From Ferdinandcohnia sp036962705 (lineage in GTDB: Bacteria; Bacillota; Bacilli; Bacillales; Bacillaceae_L): 64,000 nucleotides of DNA. Location: contig NZ_JBALOQ010000022.1 of assembly GCF_036962705.1 (NCBI RefSeq), positions 124,001 to 188,000 of the forward strand, written 5' to 3'. The translations under genes and the position numbers were made by a program. The notes beneath the pieces were generated by a model. It ran no database searches. It worked only from the letters and a program-made list of their open reading frames with translations, and had not been told where the DNA came from. This document shows positions 31,748 through 41,400 of the stretch, one piece after another. The stretch's first letter is position 1; each line of letters starts with the position of its first letter.

Positions 31748-33076
31748 TTATGAAGCTGTTTTTGTTTTTTTCTTTTCTTCAGGTATGAGCAAGTTAAGGA
31801 TTAAAACTGCAATTGCCCCTACAGCTGTTCCAGAAGAAAGAATGTAGTTAGCAAAATCAGGAACACTGTAAAGAATATCTTTTGGTAACACAATTGTTCC
31901 GACAGTTAAAAGAATAGGAACGCCGATTACAATCATATTGCGGTCATCAATAGTCACATGTTGGATCACTTTAAGACCGTTCATTACGATTGCCACACAG
32001 ACAACTCCAAAAATCCCTTGGATTACAGGCTGAGGAATACAAGTTATAATGGCTGAAAGCTTTGGAATTAAGCCTAGAACAATTAAAATAATCCCCGCTG
32101 CAATAATTGCCATCCGACTTGCAACTCCAGTTATTGCTAGAATACCAGCATTTGAAGAATAACCTGTCACTGGTGTTCCACCTACTAAAGAACCTACAAA
32201 ACAGCCAATCCCTTCTCCTACAGATCCACGATTCAATCGTTTGTCATCCAACTCTTCACCCGTAACTGTTGATACAACAAACCAAGTACCTGTTGTTTCA
32301 ATTAAAATAATCATATAAATAAATACCATTGTTAATATGGCTTGAAGATCAAAAACTGGTTGTCCAAATGGGAAGAAGCTTGGTAATGAAACCCACTTTG
32401 CATCCTTAACAACTGAAAAATCTACAGTACCGAAGAATGATGCTGTGATTGTACCAATTACAATCGCCAAAATAACGGATACTAATCGGAAAAATGTACC
32501 ATATCCTGTTTTTTTTCTACCAAGAAGCATAAATACCAATAACACTCCTGCTGAAACGGCAGCGACAATCACATTATGACCGACATTTCCTGGTGAAGTG
32601 TAAATACTATTAAATGCACTTGGCATTAATGAAATCCCCACAATGACAATTACTGTACCTCCTACTAATGGAGGAATAATTTTTCTAACTGTTTTTGCAA
32701 ATACTTTTAATGGGTAACCTAAAATTGCAATTAATAGAGCACCTGGTATTAAGCTTCCGAATACTGCTCCTAATCCAAGCTTACCACCGATTGCAGCAAG
32801 GGCACCGATTGGTACATAAGATGGTCCTTGGACAACAGGTAATTTTAAACCACCGATTGTTTGGATGAGTGTAGCGATACCAGCCGCAAGAAAACACATC
32901 TGAATGAAATAAGTTGTATCCATTGTGTTCAAGGCAAGTAGGCCAGCAATAATAATTGGTGCAATATAAAGATCCATTGCAAGTACGTGTTGAAAACCTA
33001 ATAGAAGAGATTTACCAACACTAATCTTGTCATTAACCCCGATGGCTAAGTTTGAATTTTGTTTCGTCTGCTCCAC
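31748..33076 (-). CDS. NCS2-family nucleobase:cation symporter (xanthine/uric acid type)
   Basis: The 442-residue membrane protein has about 12-14 hydrophobic segments. It has GFQHVLAMDLYIAPIIIAGL with the family QH-motif, PVVQGPSYVPIGALAAIGG, GVASRMAIIAAGIILIVLG and NCS2 signature residues in GIGCFVGSLVGGTPVTGYSS (Asn then follows). The pattern is nearer the xanthine/urate branch than the uracil branch, but substrate cannot be proven. The start is a GTG at 33076 behind GGAGGAAGA. It is divergent from a Rieske oxygenase, with PurR-like boxes between, consistent with a purine substrate. Confidence 0.88.
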   Translation of the reverse strand: MEQTKQNSNLAIGVNDKISVGKSLLLGFQHVLAMDLYIAPIIIAGLLALNTMDTTYFIQMCFLAAGIATLIQTIGGLKLPVVQGPSYVPIGALAAIGGKLGLGAVFGSLIPGALLIAILGYPLKVFAKTVRKIIPPLVGGTVIVIVGISLMPSAFNSIYTSPGNVGHNVIVAAVSAGVLLVFMLLGRKKTGYGTFFRLVSVILAIVIGTITASFFGTVDFSVVKDAKWVSLPSFFPFGQPVFDLQAILTMVFIYMIILIETTGTWFVVSTVTGEELDDKRLNRGSVGEGIGCFVGSLVGGTPVTGYSSNAGILAITGVASRMAIIAAGIILIVLGLIPKLSAIITCIPQPVIQGIFGVVCVAIVMNGLKVIQHVTIDDRNMIVIGVPILLTVGTIVLPKDILYSVPDFANYILSSGTAVGAIAVLILNLLIPEEKKKTKTAS

Positions 33077-33237
33077 TATTCTTCCTCCAATATTTTAAAA
33101 TAAGTATAATAAAATTGCTTCTTTTAGAGTACCAACACTAGTAATAATGCTAAACTAAGCAATAATTCTTTAACACTATTAACATGTTGTATAACATATT
33201 TTGCATTATAAAGAAGGTTATTAAAAATGTAAATACA

Positions 33238-33281
33238 AAATACGAATATTTTTTATTTCATCGTAATTAATGTTCGGTTTT
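33238..33281. promoter_or_regulatory. Pair of PurR-box-like sites
   Basis: The site at 33269-33281 reads AAAACCGAACATT on the minus strand and matches AWWWCCGAACWWT at every position. A second, weaker one (AAATACGAATATT) lies at 33238-33250 on the plus strand. They are arranged as inverted boxes with 26 bp between the CGAA and TTCG cores rather than the usual 16-17. They lie right upstream of the Rieske gene promoter (TTGACT 33284, TAAAAT 33307, 17-bp spacer). Confidence 0.65.
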
Positions 33282-33347
33282 TATTGACTTCATTTGTATA
33301 CATATATAAAATGTAATGAGGGAATCACGATATAAGGAGGATTGGTC

Positions 33348-34325
33348 ATGTTAGTTGAAGACCAAGTATTAAGAGATCAATGGGTTGTTGCAGCTAGAGC
33401 CGAAGACATTAAAGAAGAACCACAACAAGTGATTGTATTAGGTGAAAGAATTGTTTTATTTAGAACAGAAGATGGCATTCATGCGTTTAAAGACCTTTGT
33501 ATACACCGTGGTGCTGCCCTTTCACTAGGATGCGTAAAAGACGGACAGCTTGTTTGTCCTTACCATGGATGGGAATATAACTCTGAAGGAGATTGCACAA
33601 AAATTCCACAGCTACCTGAAGGAAGAAAAATCCCGTTAAAAGCAAAGGCAATTAAATATTCTTGCCGAGAAGAATATGGCTATGTATGGGTGAACTTAAA
33701 TAATAATAATCCAAAAATGTTTACATATCGTCCATTTCTTGACGAAAGCTATCACAATGTCTTATGGGGAAAAACAGAAATCAATGCGAAACCACCTAGG
33801 GTTGTTGAAAATTTCCTAGATGTTGGTCACCTTGCGTTCGTTCATGAAGGCTTCCTAGGTGTTCAAGAAAAACCAGTGATCGGTGATTACGATGTTCATC
33901 AGGGCGAAGATTCTATCTACTCTGATGAGATTGCCATCTTCCAACCAGATCCAGACGGAACTGGAGTTGCTAAAGATGTTTATTATACGTACGAAGTATT
34001 CAATCCTCTAGTTGTTCAATTTACAAAGAGAGATCCTGAAAAAGATAATAAAATGTCAATTGTGCTTATGATTCAACCTGTTACAGAAGAAAAATCAATT
34101 GCACATGGTATTATTTCCTTTAACTATGACACCGGAACATCAGATGAGGAAACTGTTAACTTTCAAGATATGATTTTCTCTCAGGACAAGCCAATTGTTG
34201 AAAATCAAAAGCCTGAGGATCTCCCACTGGATTTACAAGTTGAACTGTCCTTAAAATCAGACCGTATGAGTATTGCATATCGTCAATATTTAAAGAAAAT
34301 AGGTGTTACTTTAGGTACAGCCTAA
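33348..34325 (+). CDS. Rieske non-heme iron oxygenase, alpha subunit
   Basis: The 325-residue protein has the Rieske [2Fe-2S] motif CIHRGAALSLGCVKDG...CPYHGW (C-x-H...C-x2-H, about residues 47-70) and the mononuclear-iron site ENFLDVGHLAFVH (ExxDxxHxxxH). It is the short type, as in vanillate demethylase or NdmA-like N-demethylases, which need a separate reductase; none is encoded nearby. The start is the ATG at 33348 behind AAGGAGG; a TTG at 33342 is too close. It is divergent from an NCS2 purine-type permease, and PurR-like boxes lie at its promoter. Confidence 0.92.
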   Translation: MLVEDQVLRDQWVVAARAEDIKEEPQQVIVLGERIVLFRTEDGIHAFKDLCIHRGAALSLGCVKDGQLVCPYHGWEYNSEGDCTKIPQLPEGRKIPLKAKAIKYSCREEYGYVWVNLNNNNPKMFTYRPFLDESYHNVLWGKTEINAKPPRVVENFLDVGHLAFVHEGFLGVQEKPVIGDYDVHQGEDSIYSDEIAIFQPDPDGTGVAKDVYYTYEVFNPLVVQFTKRDPEKDNKMSIVLMIQPVTEEKSIAHGIISFNYDTGTSDEETVNFQDMIFSQDKPIVENQKPEDLPLDLQVELSLKSDRMSIAYRQYLKKIGVTLGTA

Positions 34326-34340
34326 TACGAAAAACAGATA

Positions 34341-34388
34341 AAAAGGTGCCAATCCCCTATCTTCATAGGAACGATTGACACCTTTTTT
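34341..34388. terminator. Bidirectional terminator
   Basis: AAAAAGGTG...CAATC and GATTG...CACCTTTTTT pair between the convergent Rieske and PLA2-like genes. Confidence 0.82.
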
Positions 34389-34654
34389 CAAAGTCTAAAT
34401 TTATTTCGAACTCTTATCACATTATAAAAAAATGCTGCATCTCTTCCCTCTTTTGTAAATCGATTTCTCTGTTGTTGTAAACAGTTCATAAAAGTCAAAT
34501 CACATTCACGTGATGGACCATATCGCCGATAGCAAAGATCATGTCTCATACAACATGAATCAACACGATTTGTCGGTGGACCAGACCCACCACAGCCTGG
34601 ACCACACCATCTATAGCCAGGCATACAAAAACCAAACCCTCTTCGCTTGCTCAT
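34388..34654 (-). CDS. Small phospholipase A2-like protein
   Basis: The 88-residue protein has the calcium loop-like YRWCGPGCGGSGPPTN followed by VDSCCMRHDLCYRRYG, which contains the CC-x2-HD-x-C catalytic signature of secreted PLA2 (His-Asp). A later Asp/Cys helix region is CDLTFMNCLQQQRNRF. No signal peptide is visible; the start is MSKRRGFGFC. Similar short proteins are annotated as parvovirus VP1-like or 'phospholipase' in Bacillaceae. Whether it hydrolyses lipid, perhaps during lysis or sporulation, is inferred from the motif only. It is monocistronic. Confidence 0.82.
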   Translation of the reverse strand: MSKRRGFGFCMPGYRWCGPGCGGSGPPTNRVDSCCMRHDLCYRRYGPSRECDLTFMNCLQQQRNRFTKEGRDAAFFYNVIRVRNKFRL

Positions 34655-35101
34655 AGTACTCCCCTCCTTTTAATTCGAACTATATTAATAAAATATGTTT
34701 TGATTTTAGGAAAGGAAAGGGCTTTTGTAATGGATACCTTTGAGGCATTCAAAAAAGAATTGAAAAGTCTGATAAAAGTTTGATAGTATAACATTAATAT
34801 GTTGATCGAAATCAATGGCCAATGGAGTATTCATTTGCTTTTTTTATTTGTCCCGCACTAACTGGCAGTAAAAGCCCCACCGATTTAAGTTTGACTTTAT
34901 CTACATTATTTTTTCATCAGGAGAAGGAGATTAGCGCAAACTAAATTTTTAAAACTTTGCCCCTTTTTTATCAATCTAACTTCCTCATATACCAATAAAT
35001 AAAAAATAGAAACATTGACATTTGTAATCTTGTTTGACCATGGTGTAAAATCTTTAAGCAGTACTTGTTTTTTGCTAAAAGTGATACAAGGAGAAATATT
35101 A
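34655..35101. other. Gene-free interval with a structured-repeat fragment
   Basis: This 447-bp stretch has no convincing gene. At 34852-34886 the sequence CCGCACTAACTGGCAGTAAA followed by AGCCCC is nearly the same as CCGCATTAACAGGCAGTAAT...CCCC at 53025-53050 and as TAACTGCCCGTAAAAGCCCG at 53094-53113, so a fragment of the same dispersed element is present. Confidence 0.6.
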
Positions 35102-35695
35102 ATGAAAAGCATTTTACGGAATTTTATCAATGGAATTTTAACAATTGTTCCAATTGTTTTAGTTGTGTTTGTGGTTTTTAAAGTATTTTTGTTTTTAGAT
35201 GGAATTTTGGGTGATTTCCTAAAGCCTTATTTGAGAGAGGATTATATTCCCGGAATTGGATTGTTGCTCACGTTTGTTGTCATTACGATCTTAGGTTGGC
35301 TATCAACGAAAGTATTTGCTGGAGCTATTTTCCGTGTAATTGACAGATTGTTAGAGAGGATCCCGTTAATCAAAACTCTATACTCTGTTATTAAGGATAC
35401 TTTTAATTCTTTTCTTGGTGAAAAGAAGTCCTTTTCAAAGGTTGCACTTGTAACGATACCTGGAACGAACGTAAAAGCAATCGGTTTTATTACGACTGAT
35501 GATGTGGAAAGCTTTTATGATCCATTGAAGGACTATGTGGCTGTTTATATTCAGCAAACCTTTCAAATTGCAGGCTTTACCTTCCTTATACCGAAGAATG
35601 AAGTGGAAATTATTGATATCAAGCCTGAGGATGCAATGAAGTTTGTTGTATCGGGTGGGATGACATCATCGAAAAAGGATGAACACCCTTTTTAA
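35102..35695 (+). CDS. DUF502 family membrane protein
   Basis: The 197-residue protein has two N-terminal membrane segments (GILTIVPIVLVVFVVFKVFL and GIGLLLTFVVITILGWLSTK) then a soluble part with RIPLIKTLYSVIKDTFNSFL, VALVTIPGTNVKAIGFIT and VYIQQTFQIAGFTFLIPKNE, the DUF502 landmarks. Function unknown. The start is the ATG at 35102 with AAGGAG 9 bp upstream; the frame continues upstream without a ribosome binding site. Convergent with the amtB remnant. Confidence 0.9.
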   Translation: MKSILRNFINGILTIVPIVLVVFVVFKVFLFLDGILGDFLKPYLREDYIPGIGLLLTFVVITILGWLSTKVFAGAIFRVIDRLLERIPLIKTLYSVIKDTFNSFLGEKKSFSKVALVTIPGTNVKAIGFITTDDVESFYDPLKDYVAVYIQQTFQIAGFTFLIPKNEVEIIDIKPEDAMKFVVSGGMTSSKKDEHPF

Positions 35696-35752
35696 ACGAA
35701 GATGAAGAGCGCACACTAGTTTGTGCGTTCTTCTACTATCTCAATCATTTTA

Positions 35753-36974
35753 TTAAGCTGATTTTGTATTTTTAGCTTCGAACACTTCCGGATATCCATA
35801 GCTACCATGCTCACTCATATCTAAACCAATAAGTTCTTCCTCTTCTGTAACTCGTAATCCACTCAAGACGTGTTTCATCACAAATAAAATCACATAGGAT
35901 ACGACAAAAGCAAACATTCCAGACGTAAAGATTCCTAGTGCTTGCACACCCAGTTGGGTAAACCCACCCCCGTAAAACAATCCAGCGTGCCCAATTGTTG
36001 CTAATTCAGGTGTAGCAAAGAAGCCTGTTGACAATGTTCCCCATACCCCTGCAACCCCATGAACAGATAATGCATAGATTGGATCATCAATTTTTAGTCT
36101 ATCAAAGAACCTTACACTGTAAACAACAAGGATTCCTGCAATGAGACCTATGATAACTGATGCCCAAGTTTCTACAAATGCACAGGATGCTGTTATTGCA
36201 ACTAGACCTGCTAATGCACCATTTAACATGGTCGGAACATCGGCTTTACCATTACAATGCACTAATTGCTCCAGCTGCTGCGGCTAAATTCGTATTTAAT
36301 GCTACAACCCCTAGTGTACTACCAGCGTTAAAGCCAAACCAGCCAATCCATAATATCAGTACACCTAAAGCGGTGAAAACTTGGTTATGACCTGCTAGAT
36401 TGTTGGTTGAACCATCAGGGTTGTATTTTCCAATTCTAGGTTTTAATAGAATAGTTGCAGCCAGAGCAGCCATTGCACCAGAAAGATGAACAACAGTTGA
36501 CCCAGCAAAGTCTTGTTTTCCATGTTCAGCTAACCATCCTCCTCCCCAAATCCAATGAGCAATTACTGGATATACCACGATTGAAAAGAGTATCGCAAAA
36601 ATAACGTAGACTGAAAGTTTGGCTCTTTCAGCAAAACCACCAAATGCAATTGTTAAGGAAATACCTGCAAAAGCCAATTGGAAAACAAAGAAGGCGGTTG
36701 TTGCATAACCTGATCCTTCTATTTCATAACCAGAATAAAAGAAATCAGATAATCCAACAAAGAAACTTACGTTGTCTCCAAAGATAAATCCATAGCCTAC
36801 TGCCCAGAAAACAATGGATGCCATGCAGAAGGTGAATACTGTTTTTCCAGCAATATGCCCAGCATTTTTCATTCTGGTTGAACCTGCTTCGAGAAAAATA
36901 AATCCTCCTTGCATTAAAATTACGAGTATTGCGGCTAAGACAATCCAAACGGTGTTTAATAAATACAGATCCAT
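35753..36974 (-). pseudogene. amtB: Ammonium transporter AmtB/NrgA, frameshifted with internal deletion
   Basis: The 5' part (to about 36252) encodes 240 residues of AmtB from MDLYLLNTVWIVLAAILVIL through AAAAGAISAL, then a TAA. From 36262 a different frame resumes with GKADVPTMLNGALAGLVAIT and runs to the normal end (169 residues). In an intact AmtB about eight residues lie between these parts, so roughly 25 bp appear missing together with the frameshift. It is either a broken gene or an assembly error. AmtB imports ammonium. No glnK follows, unlike in most nrgAB/amtB-glnK loci. It is co-directional with glnA and gltA. Confidence 0.85.
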
Positions 36975-37047
36975 TTTGAAAATCCTCCTTTGGTTTTTTA
37001 GTCTTTTCTTCCTTTTTAAGAATTCGTAACGCGATAAAATAAATGGT

Positions 37048-38391
37048 TTAATATTGCTTCATATACTGTTCTCTTTCCCAAGGATGAACAGTTGTACGGA
37101 ATTGATCCCATTCAATCTCCTTCGCTTCAATAAAATGCTTTAACAAATGTCTACCAAGTGAATTAGTAATAACCTCGTTTTGTTTTAATTCTTCTAATGC
37201 ATCAGAAAGTGTAGCTGGCAAATCCAAAATCCCATTTTTGATTCTTTCATCTTTGGACATAATATAAATATTAGAATCAATGGGTGCTGGTGGAGTTAAT
37301 TTATTCTTGATACCATCTAAACCTGCAGCTAGAAGTACAGCCATCGCCAAATATGGATTTGCGGACGGATCTACACTTCGAACCTCAACACGAGTACTCA
37401 ACCCACGGGATGCAGGAATACGTATAAGTGGACTTCTATTTCTAGCTGACCAGGCTACATAGCAGGGTGCTTCATAACCAGGTACTAAGCGCTTGTAGGA
37501 ATTAACTGTAGGATTTGTAACAGCAGTAAAGCTGGTTGCATGCTTCATAATTCCCGCAATAAATTGTCTAGCAGTATCACTTAGCTCTAAATCTTCATTG
37601 TTATCATAAAAGACATTTTCTCCATTGCTAAATAATGATAGATTACTATGCATACCAGAACCGTTTACACCGAATAAAGGTTTGGCCATAAAGGTTGCAT
37701 AAAGTCCGTGTTTACGTGCAATAGTTTTAACTACTAACTTGAATGTTTGAATGTCGTCACACGCTTTTAATGCATTTTGGTATTTAAAATCTATTTCATG
37801 CTGCCCAGGTGCTACTTCATGATGGGAGGCCTCGATTTCAAAACCCATTTCTTCTAGTTCAAGAACAATATCACGACGGCAATTTTCACCTAAATCAGTA
37901 GGAGCTAAATCAAAATATCCTCCTTGATCATTTAATTCAAGAGTTGGATCCCCATTTCCATCTAATTTAAATAAGAAAAACTCTGGTTCTGGACCAACAT
38001 TGAAATCAGTAAAGCCAAGTTCTGTCATTTCATTTAACATTCTTTTTAGATTATTCCGAGGATCTCCTTCGAATGGAGTTCCATCTGGATGATAAATGTC
38101 GCAAATGAAACGAGCTACTTTTCCTTTTTCTGAAGTCCATGGAAAAATAACAAATGTATCTAAATCAGGATATAAATACATATCAGACTCTTCGATTCGT
38201 ACGAAGCCCTCGATGGATGATCCATCAAACATCATTTTATTATCCAAAGCTTTTTCAAGCTGACTAACAGGTATTTCAACATTTTTAATTTGACCGAATA
38301 TATCAGTAAATTGTAATCGAATAAAACGAACATTTTCCTCTTTCACAATTTGAATAATTTGTTCCCTTGAATATGAATGTACTGATGACAA
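37048..38391 (-). CDS. glnA: Glutamine synthetase type I
   Basis: The 447-residue GSI has LQFTDIFGQIKNVEIPVSQL, MFDGSSIEGFVRIEESDMYL, the ammonium/glutamate-site region VNGSGMHSNLSLF, ATP-site NRSPLIRIPASRGLSTRVEV and the GSI end. It condenses glutamate, ammonia and ATP to glutamine. The start is a TTG at 38389-38391 with GGAGG 7 bp upstream. It lies 59 bp after the glutamate synthase gene in the same direction; a glnR gene, the usual partner, is not adjacent, so this is probably an extra glnA copy with glnRA elsewhere. It precedes the broken amtB. Confidence 0.95.
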   Translation of the reverse strand: MSSVHSYSREQIIQIVKEENVRFIRLQFTDIFGQIKNVEIPVSQLEKALDNKMMFDGSSIEGFVRIEESDMYLYPDLDTFVIFPWTSEKGKVARFICDIYHPDGTPFEGDPRNNLKRMLNEMTELGFTDFNVGPEPEFFLFKLDGNGDPTLELNDQGGYFDLAPTDLGENCRRDIVLELEEMGFEIEASHHEVAPGQHEIDFKYQNALKACDDIQTFKLVVKTIARKHGLYATFMAKPLFGVNGSGMHSNLSLFSNGENVFYDNNEDLELSDTARQFIAGIMKHATSFTAVTNPTVNSYKRLVPGYEAPCYVAWSARNRSPLIRIPASRGLSTRVEVRSVDPSANPYLAMAVLLAAGLDGIKNKLTPPAPIDSNIYIMSKDERIKNGILDLPATLSDALEELKQNEVITNSLGRHLLKHFIEAKEIEWDQFRTTVHPWEREQYMKQY

Positions 38392-38450
38392 TTCAATTCC
38401 TCCTCTATATTAAGATTTGATAGAAAGATAGATTGTTATAATAAATCACT

Positions 38451-41400
38451 CTATTCAATGGAAGAGTGTTGTTTCATTAAGGTGTTATTCATTTGTTGTT
38501 GGACTTTCCTGTATTCTTTTGGAATGACTTTTATCCAATTTTTTAGATGTTCATTCCAATGCTCAAGAAAAATGTAAGCTTTTTTACTTCCTGTATATTT
38601 ACAGTGATTTTCTAGAAGCTGTCGAAGCAGAAGTTGATCCTCTTCTTCCAGACGATCAAATTCCAATAGTGAATCATTGCACTGCTTTCGAAATTGATTA
38701 GAGTCTTTAGCATATACATAAGCAGTACCACCGGACATCCCAGCTGCAAAGTTTTTCCCGATTGAGCCAAGAACTGCAACAACTCCACCTGTCATGTACT
38801 CGAGACCATGATCTCCAATTCCTTCAACAACGGCTTTCATTCCACTATTTCTTACAGCGAAACGCTCCCCTGCTAGCCCGCGAATATAGGCATCACCTGA
38901 GGTCGCTCCGTAGAAAGCAGTATTTCCAATAATCGTATTTTCTTCAGGTTCAAACAATGAGTTTTCACATGGGTTAACTATGATTTTTCCGCCAGACAAT
39001 CCCTTTCCTACATAGTCATTTGCATCACCTTCAAGGGCTAGTGTAATGCCCCTTGGTATAAAGGCTCCAAAACTTTGACCTGCAGACCCCTTGAATGATA
39101 GTTGAATGGTATCCTCTGGAAGACCTTCGCGACCATATTGTTTCGAGATCTCACTTCCAAGCATCGTACCAACTGTCCTGTCAGTATTTTGTATTGGAAG
39201 TTGCGCTACAACATTCTGCTGCATTTCAAGTGCTGGTTTACATATTTTTAATAATTCCTTAGAATCAAGAGAATTCCCAAGGCCATGATCTTGCCGCTTC
39301 TTGTTGAACAATGGTGCTTTAGCTGAATATGGCTGATAAAGAATTTTTGATAGATCAAGAAATTTGGCTTTCCAATGTGTAGCAGCATTGTCACTTGGTA
39401 AAAGTAAGTCGGTGCGTCCAACCATTTCATTAATTGTACGGAAACCTAATTCAGCCATAATTTCACGGACATCCTGTGCGATAAATCTCATGAACGCTTC
39501 TACATGTTCAGGTTTTCCAATGAACTTTTTCCGTAGGTCTGGATCCTGAGTTGCAATACCTACAGGACATGTGTCTAAGTGACATTGACGAACAAGGACA
39601 CATCCTAAAACAACTAAAGCTGAAGTAGCAAATCCGTATTCCTCAGCACCTAGTAATGTTGCCATTACGATGTCGCGTCCTGTCATCATTTTTCCATCTG
39701 CCTCTAGAACCACACTGTCACGAAGCCCATTTAGGACAAGGGTCTGGTGAGTTTCCGCAAGTCCAATTTCCCAAGGCATTCCTGCATGCTTAATACTTGA
39801 TCTAGGTGCAGCGCCTGTTCCTCCATCAGATCCGCTGATTAAAATTACATCTGCTAAACCTTTTGCAACACCAGCTGCAATCGTTCCAATTCCAGCTTTC
39901 GCTACAAGCTTCACGCTAATTCTTGCAGACGGATTTGCATTTTTTAAATCATGAATGAGTTGTGCAAGATCCTCAATCGAGTAAATATCATGATGTGGTG
40001 GTGGTGAGATTAGGCCAACTCCCGGAGTTGAACCACGCACTTCGGCAATCCAAGGGTAAACCTTATTTCCGGGCAGCTGTCCGCCTTCACCTGGTTTTGC
40101 ACCTTGCGCCATTTTAATTTGAATTTCATCTGCATTTACTAAGTAGTGACTTGATACTCCAAATCTTCCTGAAGCTACTTGTTTAATTGCACTTCGTCTG
40201 GAATCACCGATGGAATCAGGGATAAAACGCTCATAATGTTCGCCACCTTCACCGCTATTGCTTTTTCCTCCAAGTCGATTCATTGCAATTGCTAATGTTT
40301 CATGTGCTTCCTGACTTAATGAACCATACGACATCGCACCTGTTTTAAAGCGGCGTACAATTGATTCCACAGGCTCTACTTCGTCAATTGGAATGGGAGT
40401 AGAGGCTTTAAATGTAAACAAGTCACGGATGAAAATAAGTTGCTCCTGATTGGCTTTTTCCACATATTTTTTATACAGTTCGTAATCGTTTTTTCGACAA
40501 GCATTTTTTAATGCGTGGATAGTTGCTGGATTAAAAGCATGAAGTTCTCCATCCTTACGGTATTTAAAATCATTCCCGGCTATAAGTGGTGTTTCCTTTT
40601 TGTTGAATGCAACTTGATGTCTCATCAAGACTTCTTCTGCGATAACATCTAAGGTTATCCCCCCTAAACTTGAGGGTGTTCCAGTAAAATATTGATTTAT
40701 CACATTTTCTGCTATTCCAACTGCTTCAAATATTTGCGCGCCGCGATAGCTTTGAATCGTAGAGATTCCCATTTTTGACATAATCTTTACGATACCTTCT
40801 GTTATGGCATTGGTATAGTTCTGGATAGCTTTATCTTGAATGATTTTCTCCTCAAGCTCTTCATTTTTTGCCAAACTTTGTATGCTTGCCATTGCAAGGT
40901 AGGGATTAATAGCATCTGCTCCAAAACTAATTAGCATGGCTAGTTGATGAACGTCACGTGCTTCACCTGTTTCAACAATAATACTTATTTTCGTTCTTGT
41001 TCCCTGTCTAACTAGGTACTGATGAAGTCCACTTACAGCAAGCAAAGCTGGAATCGGCGCATATTCATGGGATAAATGCTTATCAGACAGTTTGATAAAG
41101 GTGTACCCCTTTTGAATCGCCACTTCAACTTTGGAAAATACATCTAATAATGCTGTTTCCAAAGCGCCCTCAATTTTTTCTGCCTTAAATACAATTGGAA
41201 CCTCTTTAAATTTGAAATGATTTTGAAGTCTTGCGAGTTCAATCTCTGACAAAATTGGCGTATCCAAACGGATACGTTGACAGCTCTCTCCTGTCGGAAC
41301 TAGAAGATTTCCTTCTGCACCAAGAAGGGTCAATGTTGATGTTACAAATTTCTCCCGAATTGCATCTATAGGAGGATTTGTTACTTGTGCAAAAAGTTGT

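Noticed and set aside
34906..35130. Minus-strand frame of 74 residues
   Set aside because: No ribosome binding site, and it overlaps the DUF502 promoter and start; composition is low-complexity AT.
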